DNA from: Nostoc cf. commune SO-36
Lineage (GTDB): Bacteria > Cyanobacteriota > Cyanobacteriia > Cyanobacteriales > Nostocaceae
NCBI RefSeq assembly: GCF_023734775.1
Contig: NZ_AP025732.1
Coordinates: 1,426,001-1,490,000 of the forward strand
DNA length: 64,000 nt
Direction: 5' to 3'
The notes beneath the pieces were generated by a model. The model was not told where the DNA came from and made no database searches. It saw only the letters and a program-made list of their open reading frames with translations. The first letter of the stretch is position 1. Each line of letters starts with the position of its first letter. Made by a program: the position numbers and the translations under genes. Shown here piece after piece: positions 40,797 to 50,308 of the stretch.

Positions 40797-41242
40797 ATCT
40801 AAGACCTCTTTGATAAATTAATGATGATGCCCAAAATGCTTAATTCACTTCGGAATACCTGTTGAGTATCGCTACGTTCGCCAAAGGCATTGGCCTTGAG
40901 ATTTATCCAAAGTTGTCCGCACTTTGTAACAGTTCAAAAGCGATCGCTATGCCCACCGCAACCACGATCATTGGTGGGGCGATCGCATCCAATAACCACA
41001 TACTTCATCCAAAAAGTGACTATGTAGTAAAAAAATTACATATTTCAGTAGTATTTGTCCGTATTCAGCAACCTCAAACTATCTCGGTAACATTAAGAAA
41101 CCGCTAGCAAAAGGTTAAAACAACAAATATTTGCTATGGCATCTCGTCCGCCCATAAAAAAAGGCGGACAAGATGCCCGCCCCACAATAAGTAGTTGGAT
41201 ATTTTTATGTGAAAGTAATTTTGTATTAAAAACCACTCCTGT
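40797..41242. other. Intergenic region with a strong palindrome
   Basis: About 450 bases. Holds the nuclease promoter and, at 41138-41152/41163-41177, a 15-base inverted pair (GGCATCTCGTCCGCC and GGCGGACAAGATGCC, one mismatch) around an A-rich loop. This is a dispersed hairpin type and may end transcription of the COP23 gene. A short open frame at 40862-41107 (+) has no support. Confidence 0.55.
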
Positions 41243-42022
41243 CTATCGGAACTTACCAGGATTTAAGCGAACATTAGGCTGAGACTGACGACGAATTGCT
41301 ACTCCATTGCGAAGATTTCTAGCGGTACCACCATCTTTGCGATCGAGGAAAGGTTTGAGATTAATCCCACTTTTAGACGAACTAACCCGATTATTGCCAC
41401 CGCCTAGAAGTGTGCGTCCTAAATTATATAATTCATTGCCTCCCCTACTGCGATCGCCATAAGTGTTAACGGCTATAGTTTGTTGTCCACTGTCAGCAGT
41501 AGTCAAGTTCTGAAAAATGCTATTGCGGATAACATAGGGATCTTTCCCAGGCGGGACTGTCAGCACAATCCTACAGGTTGAATTAGCTTCAGTTGTGACG
41601 CAGACAATATTTTCGTTATTTTCTACAGATGTTTGGAGTTCTTGTAATCCATCTGGGCGATAAAGTTCTAAACGACTGGCAATTGCTGCACAACGCCTTT
41701 GTGCGTCCCAACCACCGCCCAAAGCCGCAGGTGCTGCCCAAGGAAAGAATTGTCCTGGTTGGCTTTGTGGCTGATACATCACAGTATACTGACCATTGTA
41801 AGTCTGACAGGTAAACCGAGTTGTACCGTCAGCAGAGGGCGAAGGTGGTACGCCTGTGGATGTATCTATTGGTACAGGTGCTGATGTACCACCTGATGGT
41901 ACTGTTGGTACTATTACACCATCGCCAGTAGAGTCATATTGCGCCATTGCTGCCGAATTGCCCAGACATAAAGATAAGCTAAGACTACCCAAAGATATAA
42001 GTCGTAGCAGTTTCGATGACAT
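41243..42022 (-). CDS. COP23-domain secreted protein
   Basis: A 259-residue protein resembling circadian oscillating protein COP23. Residues 1-27 are a signal peptide (MSSKLLRLISLGSLSLSLCLGNSAAMA, cleavage after AMA). A Pro/Ser/Thr-rich stretch follows, then the COP23 core (TRFTCQTYNGQYTVMYQPQ, FFPWAAPAALGGGWDAQRRCAAIASRLELYRPDGL, NIVCVTTEANSTCRIVLTVPPGKDP) with four conserved cysteines, probably two disulfides. The basic C-terminus (RNGVAIRRQSQPNVRLNPGKFR) is unusual. The family is confined to cyanobacteria and its function is unknown. Start ATG 42022 has GGAGGAT upstream. Confidence 0.85.
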   Translation of the reverse strand: MSSKLLRLISLGSLSLSLCLGNSAAMAQYDSTGDGVIVPTVPSGGTSAPVPIDTSTGVPPSPSADGTTRFTCQTYNGQYTVMYQPQSQPGQFFPWAAPAALGGGWDAQRRCAAIASRLELYRPDGLQELQTSVENNENIVCVTTEANSTCRIVLTVPPGKDPYVIRNSIFQNLTTADSGQQTIAVNTYGDRSRGGNELYNLGRTLLGGGNNRVSSSKSGINLKPFLDRKDGGTARNLRNGVAIRRQSQPNVRLNPGKFR

Positions 42023-43002
42023 AAATCATCCTCCAGTAGAAATCGGTAGGGAATTGATAGTTTAAGTGACGAATAATTCTAGTTTTTGATTCATCAAAAA
42101 CGTTATTTTTCAAAATTATATATAAATAATTTCTATCTCCGGACTCCTTAACGCAAATTACCTCACCTAGCCGAACTGCCAATGACTTCGTTTTCTCGGC
42201 TAGCGTCGTTGCTTATTATGTTCGCCACGCTGCACTAGGCGAACATAACTATCCAGTTGAAACTGCGGTTTTTATTTATGTAGACTGTAGCAAATAGTTC
42301 GTTATTGCAAGTAAGCATTACAATCGTTACCGTACTGTCGTTTCGCGAGAATCCAACGTTACCCTCAAGGGGATTCCATTACTAGCTGGTAAAATCCCTG
42401 TTTTCCTTGCTCTTCAAGGCATTAATTCTTCTCGTCATCTCAAGATGAGCGAACGTACAGTTAATACTCCCATTAAAAACCACCTCTAAAATTTTAATTT
42501 TCAATGAAGATGTATTGAAAATTACTATGATTTCGAGGAAATAGGCGAGAATAAGAAAACTAAATCTTAAAGTCAGTGCCCTTTCATACAAACATTGTAA
42601 GATTACGGCACAACTTGTTATTAAATTAGTCTTTTAATATCATCTCAAAGCTAAAAAGTAAACTATGCCTAAGTAAAAATACTAGTAAATAAACATATAA
42701 GCAGGAAAAAGAACAACATTATCTTAAATACACTAAATTACTCATTACTCACTCAATACCGTACTCGATTTACATAATTCATTAATTTATCCAAAATCTA
42801 TATCGATTACTATACAAAATTATGTTTCATATAAATTTTAAAACAAAGTTGAATAATTTGTAGCCAGTAATCATCCTGATTTTGTATATTTTAATAGTCA
42901 CATTAACTGCATTGTTAACCCGTAAATGTGTAGAGTTAAAAATGCAGCAACGCTTAAAAACCACATATTTTTCCAAAAATATATTTGTTGTGAAAATTAA
43001 AT
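42023..43002. other. 980-bp spacer upstream of the NRPS cluster
   Basis: AT-rich, no convincing gene. It contains two adjacent hairpins (listed next) and, closer to the NRPS start, only AT-rich sequence. The cluster promoter must lie here; I cannot name a consensus. Confidence 0.6.
42167..42247. repeat. Pair of adjacent palindromes
   Basis: CTAGCCGA/TCGGCTAG (42167-42174, 42196-42203) is followed by TATGTTCGCC/GGCGAACATA (42217-42226, 42238-42247). The double hairpin looks like a small dispersed repeat or the remnant end of a mobile element. Confidence 0.55.
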
Positions 43003-45018
43003 ATGAAACAAATAACTAATTCATTGGCTAAAAATAAAAATGAATTGCTGGTAGATGAGCGTCAAACCTCATTATCAGAAAATAACTTACAACGAGATTA
43101 TTTATTGAAAGAATCCCAAAAGCATCTACTAAGCGAGTGTAATCGTACTCAAACTGATTATCATCAGCAAACATGTATTCATCAGTTGTTTGAAGCACAA
43201 GTAGAAAAAACACCTGATGCTATAGCACTAATCTTTAATAATCAGCATCTCAGCTATAGAGATTTGAATAGTCGTGCTAATCAACTAGCACAACATCTGC
43301 AATCACTGGGGGTAGGCACAGAAACTCTTGTAGGAATCTGCATAGAGCGTTCCTTAGAAATGATTGTAGCACTTTTAGCTATCCTTAAAGCAGGTGGAGG
43401 TTATGTACCACTAGATTCAGGGTATCCACAAGAACGTTTAGCTTTCATGCTATCAGATACTCAAGTATCAATCCTATTAACTCAAAAAGAACTAGTTGCC
43501 AAATTACCTCCTCATACAGCATTTGTAATTTGCCTAGATGCAGATTGGCATGAGATCGCCCAAAATAAAAAAGAGAACCTAACCACTAGTATCACTCCTG
43601 ATAATTTGGCTTACGTCATGTATACATCAGGTTCTACAGGTACACCTAAAGGTGTTAGCGTTATCCATCGTGGTGTAGTTAGGTTAGTCAAAGAAACTAA
43701 TTATGTCCACCTCACACCTGAAGAAGTAATTCTGCAACTTGCTCCTATTTCTTTCGATGCTTCAACTTTTGAAATTTGGGGTTGCTTACTTAACGGTGGG
43801 CGGCTTATAATCTACCCTTCTCATACACCATCTTTAGCAGAATTAGGGCAGATTATTCAGCAATACCAAGTTACTACTCTTTGGCTGACAGCAGGATTAT
43901 TCCACCTGATAGTGGATGAAAAACTTGATGCTTTAAAATCACTTCGTCAACTTTTAGCAGGTGGCGATATCTTATCTGTTCCCCATGTGCAGAAGTTTCT
44001 CCAAGCAGTAGAGAACTGTCAGCTAATTAATGGTTATGGGCCAACTGAAAATACAACTTTTACCTGCTGCCATCCTATAACAGCAGCACTGCAACCAGGT
44101 GTATCTATTCCTATTGGTCGTCCAATTGCTAATACTCAAGTTTATATATTAGATAACAACCTCCAAGCAGTATCAATTGGAGAAGCTGGCGAATTGTACA
44201 TTGGTGGTGATGGATTAGCTAGAGGCTATTTAAACCGTCCTGAGTTAACTGCTGAAAAATTTATTTTTCACTCTTTTGATAACAATTTATCAACGCGCCT
44301 TTACAAAACTGGAGATTTAGCTAGTTATCTTTCAGATGGCAATATCGAGTTCTTAGGTCGTATTGACAATCAGGTAAAGATTCGTGGTTTTCGAATTGAG
44401 CTAGGAGAAATTGAGCGAGAAATTGCACAACATCCTGATGTTAGGGAAATTGTCGTTTTAGCTCGTCAAGACGAAACAAATGAAAAACAGTTGACAGCTT
44501 ATATTGTTCCTCACCATAACAGTGGATATACGCACAACAAATTACGGAGTTTCTTGCAACAGCAACTACCTAATTACATGATGCCATCGGCATTTGTGAT
44601 GTTAGAATCACTGCCTTTGAATGCAAATGGCAAAGTAGATAGAAATAAATTGCCAGCACCAAGTAGAGAACGTCCGCAACTGGAACAAGCGTATATTTCT
44701 CCTCAAACTGAATTAGAGCGTCTGCTTGCAAGCATTTTATCCGAGCTACTCAAAATAGATCGCGTTGGAATTGATGATAATTTCTTTGATTTGGGAGCAA
44801 CTTCAATCTCAATTCTCCAAGTTGCTGTGCGAGTACAACAGGAACTTAGTATTGAGCTATCTGCTGTAAAGCTATTTCAATATTCAACGATTAGCTCTTT
44901 GGCAAAGTATTTGACTTCAAAACAGAATAGCCAACCGTCTTCTGACAAACTGCAAAATCGCGCTCAACGCCAGCAAACAGCTCGGACACGTCGCCGTAAT
45001 CATCAACAAGGTGTTTAA
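43003..45018 (+). CDS. NRPS loading module, adenylation-thiolation (Val-type)
   Basis: Activates the first amino acid and holds it on a carrier domain. 671 residues. There is no condensation domain; residues 40-60 retain the linker that normally joins C to A. Adenylation domain about 60-560: A3 YTSGSTGTPKG (from 207), A4/A5 FDASTFEIWG and NGYGPTENTTF, A7 YKTGDL, A8 RIDNQVKIRGFRIELGEIE, A10 Lys544 (NGKVDR). Read by alignment with GrsA, the specificity code is D-A-F-W-L-G-G-T-F-K, which is a valine-type code. Carrier Ser601 in DLGATSIS, the form typical before a ketosynthase. The PKS gene follows after three bases, so they act as one line. Confidence 0.92.
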   Translation: MKQITNSLAKNKNELLVDERQTSLSENNLQRDYLLKESQKHLLSECNRTQTDYHQQTCIHQLFEAQVEKTPDAIALIFNNQHLSYRDLNSRANQLAQHLQSLGVGTETLVGICIERSLEMIVALLAILKAGGGYVPLDSGYPQERLAFMLSDTQVSILLTQKELVAKLPPHTAFVICLDADWHEIAQNKKENLTTSITPDNLAYVMYTSGSTGTPKGVSVIHRGVVRLVKETNYVHLTPEEVILQLAPISFDASTFEIWGCLLNGGRLIIYPSHTPSLAELGQIIQQYQVTTLWLTAGLFHLIVDEKLDALKSLRQLLAGGDILSVPHVQKFLQAVENCQLINGYGPTENTTFTCCHPITAALQPGVSIPIGRPIANTQVYILDNNLQAVSIGEAGELYIGGDGLARGYLNRPELTAEKFIFHSFDNNLSTRLYKTGDLASYLSDGNIEFLGRIDNQVKIRGFRIELGEIEREIAQHPDVREIVVLARQDETNEKQLTAYIVPHHNSGYTHNKLRSFLQQQLPNYMMPSAFVMLESLPLNANGKVDRNKLPAPSRERPQLEQAYISPQTELERLLASILSELLKIDRVGIDDNFFDLGATSISILQVAVRVQQELSIELSAVKLFQYSTISSLAKYLTSKQNSQPSSDKLQNRAQRQQTARTRRRNHQQGV

Positions 45019-45021
45019 ACA

Positions 45022-48000
45022 ATGGTAAATATCCAAGCATCCGATAACCAAGATCCTCTTGATGGTGTTGCCATTATTGGCATGGTAGGAAGATTTCCTG
45101 GCGCTGGAAATGTCGATGACTTTTGGCGCAATCTCTGTGAGGGATTAGAATCAACGACTTTCTTTGAAGATGAGGAACTAGACCCTAGTATCGACCCGAA
45201 CCTTTGCAAAGATCCTAGCTACGTAAAAGCTAGAGGAATTATTTCTGGGGGAGAAACCTTTGATGCTGCCTTCTTTGGTGTTAATCCACTCGAAGCTGTG
45301 GTTATGGATCCACAAGCCAGAGTTTTCCTGGAGTTGGTTTATGAAGCCCTAGAAAATGCTGGTTACGAATCAGAGTCTTTTGAAGGTTTGATTGGTTTAT
45401 ACGCTGGTTGTGGTCAAAATACTTATTTTGCTAACCACATCTCTGGACGCATGGAAATTGTCGATCGCATCGGCGAATTCCAAACGATGTTAGCAAATGA
45501 AAAAGACTTTTTGACAACTCGTGCCGCTTACAAACTCAACCTCAAAGGCCCAGCCGTCAGCGTCAATACAGCCTGTTCTACTTCTTTGGTAGCAGTTATT
45601 CAAGCTTGCCAAGCCTTAACCAGCTATCAATGCGATTTGGCTTTGTCTGGTGGTGTATCTATGACTACACCTCAAAATAGCGGTTATATGGCTCAAGAAG
45701 GCAGTATGCTCTCTGGGGATGGGCATTGTCGTCCCTTTGATGCCAGCGCTCAGGGCACAATGTTCAACAATGGAGCAGGAGTGGTTGTCCTCAAGCGTTT
45801 AGAAGATGCACTCAATGATGGCGATCGCATCTATGCTGTAATTAGAGGATCTGGTATCAATAATGACGGTGCTGATAAGGTAAGTTTTACGGCTCCTAGT
45901 GTCGATGGACAAGCAGAGGCCATTGCAATGGCACAAGCTGATGCTAACTTCCACCCAGAAAGCATCTCTTATATTGAAGCTCACGGTACAGCAACACCTT
46001 TGGGCGACCCGATTGAAATTGAAGCGCTGACCCAAGCATTTCGTGTACATACAGATGCTAAACAATTTTGCGCCATCGGCTCTCTTAAAAGCAATGTCGG
46101 ACATTTAGTAGCGGCGGCTGGAGTAGCAGGGTTAATTAAAACCGCTCTCGCCCTGCATTATAAAAAAATTCCCCCTAGTTTAAATTTTGAGGCTCCCAAT
46201 CCCAAAATTGACTTTGCCAACAGCCCCTTCTATGTAAATACCGAACTCGCTGAATGGACAGAGGGTGAAACTCCGCGACGAGCCGGCGTGAGTTCCTTTG
46301 GTGTCGGCGGAACTAATGCTCATATTGTGTTAGAAGAAGCGCCACAAATCCAAAGTTCAGGATCTTCGCGCCCACAGCAGCTATTGTTGCTATCGGCAAA
46401 AACTAGTACAGCTTTAGAGGCTGCAACCGCAAATTTGCAGCAGCATTTGCAGTATAATGCCGAAATTAATTTAGCTGATGTAGCTTATACCCTACAGCGA
46501 GGGCGTAAAGCCTTCAACTACCGACGCAGTATAGTTTGTCACGATATCACAGATGCGATCGCAGTTCTGCAATCTTTAGATCCAAATCAAGTAAATACCC
46601 GACATACAGAAATCCGCAATCCAGCCGTTGTCTTCATGTTCCCCGGACAAGGGTCGCAATATGTGAACATGGGGCTGAATCTCTACAACCGCGAACCTGT
46701 ATTTCAGGAGGTAGTAGATGAATGTACGGAAATCCTTAAACCTTTGTTGCGCAAGGATTTGCGAGAAATCATGTATCCCGCACCGAGCGACCGCGAAACT
46801 GCGGCTATCTCCCTGCGGCAAACCTGCTTTACCCAACCAGCATTATTTGTTATTGAATACGCTTTAGCAAAACTGTGGCAGAGTTGGGGAGTCAAGCCCC
46901 AAGCAATGATTGGTCACAGTATTGGTGAATTTGTCGCCGCCTGTATAGCGGGTGTATTTTCCTTAGAAGATGCGCTGATGTTGGTTGCAATTCGCGGTCG
47001 CTTCATGTGGGGATTACCGACAGGGGCCATGCTCTCAGTGCGCCTACCAGCCAAAGAGGTAGAGCCGCGACTGAGTACAGAACTTGCGATCGCTGCAATT
47101 AATGGCCTTTCCCTGTGTGTAGTTTCTGGCCCTACAGAAGCGATCGCAACTCTGCAAAAACAATTAGAAAGCGAAGAAGTTGTTTGTCGCCATTTACACA
47201 CTTCTCACGCTTTCCACTCTCCTATGATGGATAGCATTATTGCCCCCTTTGCTGAGGTCGTTGGGAAAGTTAAATTATCACCTCCGCAAATTCCCTTTGT
47301 TTCCACAGTTACCGCCGACTGGATTACAGCCCAGCAAGCAACTGATCCGATGTATTGGGCTACACATCTACGTCAGACTGTTCGATTTGCAGAGGGGATA
47401 CAAACAATCTGGCAGGAGCCAGAACGCCTACTGTTAGAGGTCGGGCCACGAATCACAACTACAACCTTAGCCCGCCAACAAGCAAAAGATATTAAACAAC
47501 AGATAGCGATTCCTTCTCTGGGTGATAACGCAGAGAACGAAGCCGAATGGACGGCATTACTCAAGGCAGTAGGACAACTGTGGCTAGCAGGAGTATCTAT
47601 TGACTGGAGCAATTTCTATCAAAGGGAAACGCGACAACGAATTTCTCTGCCTACCTATCCCTTTGAACGCCAACGCTTCTGGATTGATCCTCCACCTCAT
47701 CCCAATCGTGCAGCAACTCCCAAACTTGCAAATCCCCAGTTATTAGAAAAAATCCAAACTATGACAACATCCCCTCAGCAAAAGCTTATTCCCCTGCTCA
47801 AAGAAATTATCGAAGAAACATCAGGATTGGAAATTGCTAATGTTGACGACTCGACAACATTTTTAGAAATGGGATTAGATTCCTTATCTCTAACGCAGGT
47901 CGGGTTAGCTTTGAAGAAAAAATTTAAAGTTAAGGTAACACTTAGGCAGTTACTAGAAATTTGCCCAAACTTAGTAACGTTGGCTGACTTGATCAATCAA

Positions 48001-49956
48001 GCCATGTCTCCCGAAGCTTTATCTGCACTAGGATTAACAGAAACCGTTGCAGACCCCATTTCAGAACCACCATTGCCAGAACCTGCACCTGCAACCACAT
48101 CACCCACTTTGGTAGTGCATGAAGTTCATAGAAATGGATCAAATGGATCTGCACCTAAGATTTCCCTCCAACCTGCTGCATCTAATAGCGTCCTAGAAAG
48201 TGTGATTAATCAGCAGCTACAAATTATGAGCCAGCAATTGGCGCTATTGGGTAATAACAGCCAATCTTTAACAGTCCCAGTTGTACCTGCCGCGACATCT
48301 CAAAATAATGGTGTCAAGCCACAAAATGCTGTATCTATCCCCCCAACCCAAAAGAGCAAAGAATCAGCATCGGTAGACACAGAGTCAAATGGTGCGAAAA
48401 AAGCATTTGGTGCGGCTGCTCGAATTGAAAAGACCCAGACTAAGACTCTAACAACGCAACAACGCACTAATTTAGACAAAATTATCCAAAGATATACAAA
48501 ACGGACTCAAAAATCTAAAGAATTTACTCAATCTCATCGCCCTTACTTAGCAGATCCAAGAACTGTTTCTGGGTTTAACCCGACGATGAAAGAGATGGTT
48601 TACCCCATTGTCGTCTCTAGTTCGTCAGGTTCTAAACTTTGGGATGTTGATGACAATGAATATGTCGATTTAAGCAATGGCTTTGGCTTGAATTTGTTTG
48701 GTTGGTCGCCACCTTTCATTACCGAAGCAATTGAAGCACAACTCAAACTCGGTATGGAAATTGGGCCGCAAACTCCCTTAGTTGGAGAGGTGGCGAAGCT
48801 GATGTGTGAGTTGACTAACTTTGATCGAGCAGCCTTTTGTAACACAGGTTCAGAAGCGGTTTTGGGAGCGATGCGGATGGCACGCACCATCACAGGGCGT
48901 AACTTAATTGCCATCTTTTCTGGAGCTTATCACGGAATTTTGGATGAAGTAATTGTTCGGGGTACAAAAAAACTCCGGTCAATTCCTGCTGCTCCTGGTA
49001 TCCCACCCGAAATGGTAGAGAACATTTTGGTGGTGGACTACGATTCACCTGAGTCTTTAGAAATCCTCAGAAGCCGAGCTGATGAGTTAGCAGCAGTAAT
49101 GGTGGAATCTGTGCAAAGCCGTCGCCCTGAATACCAGCCCAAGGAATTCCTTCAGCAATTACGTGATTTTACGGAAGAAGCTGGTATTGCCCTAATCTTT
49201 GATGAAATCGTTACCGGATTCAGAATTCACCCAGGTGGCGCTCAAGCCCACTTCGGTATAAAGGCAGACATAGCGACCTACGGGAAGATTGTGGGCGGTG
49301 GACTACCAATTGGAGTCATTGCTGGCAAATCGCAATATATGGATGCTTTGGATGGTGGATTTTGGCAGTTTGGCGATGACTCCGTTCCAGAGGTAGGGGT
49401 GACTTACTTTGCGGGTACCTTTGTCCGCCATCCTCTAGCACTAGCAGCCGCCAAAGCAGTACTTCAGCATTTGCAGAAGAGTGGCCCCAGCTTACAGCAA
49501 AATCTTAATGCAAGAACCGATAAATTTGTAGCGGAACTCATGGGTTATTTCCAGCAAGTTCAAGCACCCTTCACAGCTTATAATTTCGGCTCCCTGTTCA
49601 TGGTGAAATCTGCACCAGAGTTCGCCTACGGAGATTTACTATTTTACTTGCTACGCGATCGGGGAGTACATATTTGGGATCACCGTCCTTGCTTCTTAAC
49701 CACAGCTCATTCCGAAGCTGATTTGGCTTTCGTAATGGCAGCTTTTAAGGAGACTATTGCCGAAATGCAGTCTGCTGGCTTTTTGTCTGCACCGTCTGTA
49801 GAAGTAACAAATCGTGAAATTACCAATAACAGCCTACGCAATCGTCCTCCGCAACCTGATGCCAAATTAGGACGAGATCCACAAGGGAACCCCGCCTGGT
49901 ATATTCCCGATACCGAGCGTCCTGGAAAATATTTACAAGTTGCAAGTGTTTCCTAA
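45022..49956 (+). CDS. Hybrid PKS module: KS-AT-ACP-aminotransferase
   Basis: Extends the aminoacyl chain by one malonyl unit and aminates the resulting beta-ketone. 1,644 residues. KS about 13-430, catalytic Cys185 (NTACSTS), His in EAHGTAT and SNVGH. AT about 535-830, Ser633 (GHSIGE), HAFH at 729-732, which predicts malonyl-CoA. ACP Ser954 (MGLDSLS). After a Ser/Asn-rich linker, an aminotransferase of the GSA-aminomutase type at 1172-1590: YPIVVSSSSGSKLWDVDDNEYVDLSNGFG, NTGSEAV, DEIVTGFR, PLP-lysine 1422 (TYGKIVGGG). No KR, DH, ER or MT. The C-terminal KLGRDPQGNPAWYIPDTERPGKYLQV tail resembles that of McyE/MycA-type modules. The AMT-ACP layout is known in Adda and iturin-type synthases. Confidence 0.94.
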   Translation: MVNIQASDNQDPLDGVAIIGMVGRFPGAGNVDDFWRNLCEGLESTTFFEDEELDPSIDPNLCKDPSYVKARGIISGGETFDAAFFGVNPLEAVVMDPQARVFLELVYEALENAGYESESFEGLIGLYAGCGQNTYFANHISGRMEIVDRIGEFQTMLANEKDFLTTRAAYKLNLKGPAVSVNTACSTSLVAVIQACQALTSYQCDLALSGGVSMTTPQNSGYMAQEGSMLSGDGHCRPFDASAQGTMFNNGAGVVVLKRLEDALNDGDRIYAVIRGSGINNDGADKVSFTAPSVDGQAEAIAMAQADANFHPESISYIEAHGTATPLGDPIEIEALTQAFRVHTDAKQFCAIGSLKSNVGHLVAAAGVAGLIKTALALHYKKIPPSLNFEAPNPKIDFANSPFYVNTELAEWTEGETPRRAGVSSFGVGGTNAHIVLEEAPQIQSSGSSRPQQLLLLSAKTSTALEAATANLQQHLQYNAEINLADVAYTLQRGRKAFNYRRSIVCHDITDAIAVLQSLDPNQVNTRHTEIRNPAVVFMFPGQGSQYVNMGLNLYNREPVFQEVVDECTEILKPLLRKDLREIMYPAPSDRETAAISLRQTCFTQPALFVIEYALAKLWQSWGVKPQAMIGHSIGEFVAACIAGVFSLEDALMLVAIRGRFMWGLPTGAMLSVRLPAKEVEPRLSTELAIAAINGLSLCVVSGPTEAIATLQKQLESEEVVCRHLHTSHAFHSPMMDSIIAPFAEVVGKVKLSPPQIPFVSTVTADWITAQQATDPMYWATHLRQTVRFAEGIQTIWQEPERLLLEVGPRITTTTLARQQAKDIKQQIAIPSLGDNAENEAEWTALLKAVGQLWLAGVSIDWSNFYQRETRQRISLPTYPFERQRFWIDPPPHPNRAATPKLANPQLLEKIQTMTTSPQQKLIPLLKEIIEETSGLEIANVDDSTTFLEMGLDSLSLTQVGLALKKKFKVKVTLRQLLEICPNLVTLADLINQAMSPEALSALGLTETVADPISEPPLPEPAPATTSPTLVVHEVHRNGSNGSAPKISLQPAASNSVLESVINQQLQIMSQQLALLGNNSQSLTVPVVPAATSQNNGVKPQNAVSIPPTQKSKESASVDTESNGAKKAFGAAARIEKTQTKTLTTQQRTNLDKIIQRYTKRTQKSKEFTQSHRPYLADPRTVSGFNPTMKEMVYPIVVSSSSGSKLWDVDDNEYVDLSNGFGLNLFGWSPPFITEAIEAQLKLGMEIGPQTPLVGEVAKLMCELTNFDRAAFCNTGSEAVLGAMRMARTITGRNLIAIFSGAYHGILDEVIVRGTKKLRSIPAAPGIPPEMVENILVVDYDSPESLEILRSRADELAAVMVESVQSRRPEYQPKEFLQQLRDFTEEAGIALIFDEIVTGFRIHPGGAQAHFGIKADIATYGKIVGGGLPIGVIAGKSQYMDALDGGFWQFGDDSVPEVGVTYFAGTFVRHPLALAAAKAVLQHLQKSGPSLQQNLNARTDKFVAELMGYFQQVQAPFTAYNFGSLFMVKSAPEFAYGDLLFYLLRDRGVHIWDHRPCFLTTAHSEADLAFVMAAFKETIAEMQSAGFLSAPSVEVTNREITNNSLRNRPPQPDAKLGRDPQGNPAWYIPDTERPGKYLQVASVS

Positions 49957-50174
49957 ACTATTTTGAAACAGCAATTTTCCTTAATAAAGTAGCTAACAAT
50001 TTTCCAACATTAAGGTTTTGATATGACTTTGATAGCTTCCTTTGGCAAAAATAATTTCACACAGCGAGAATTTTCTACGTAAGTATTACGGCTTTTATCT
50101 ACAACTTAGGGATTAGCTAGAAATCATGTTCTAATTGTTAGATTGGAATTGCCGCACACTTAAAGACTGTCCCC

Positions 50175-50210
50175 TTGTGTTTTGGTCATATCAAAATGAC
50201 CAAAACACAA
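50175..50210. terminator. Perfect 15-bp hairpin between PKS and acyltransferase genes
   Basis: TTGTGTTTTGGTCAT and ATGACCAAAACACAA (50175-50189 and 50196-50210), loop ATCAAA. No T-run follows on the plus strand, so it is better read as a processing or attenuation hairpin or a protein site than a proven terminator. It sits in the only large gap (352 bases) of the cluster. Confidence 0.5.
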
Positions 50211-50308
50211 TTAAAAAAGAAATAAATATCCATTAAACAAGCAAAGTTCTACTGAAAATAACAATACAAAACTTATGCTTCACTCATTATTGATACCCAA
50301 AAGAATCA

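Noticed and set aside
40862..41107. 81-codon plus-strand frame
   Set aside because: No recognisable domain, no ribosome binding site, and it overlaps dispersed repeat sequence.
42023..43002. tRNA or other RNA gene in the large spacer
   Set aside because: No cloverleaf, no CCA end and no known structured RNA motif could be recognised; only two simple palindromes.
45022..49956. Microcystin/nodularin-type (Adda) PKS
   Set aside because: The AMT and ACP layout is similar, but there is no methyltransferase, KR or DH and the AMT protein has no fused C-A modules.
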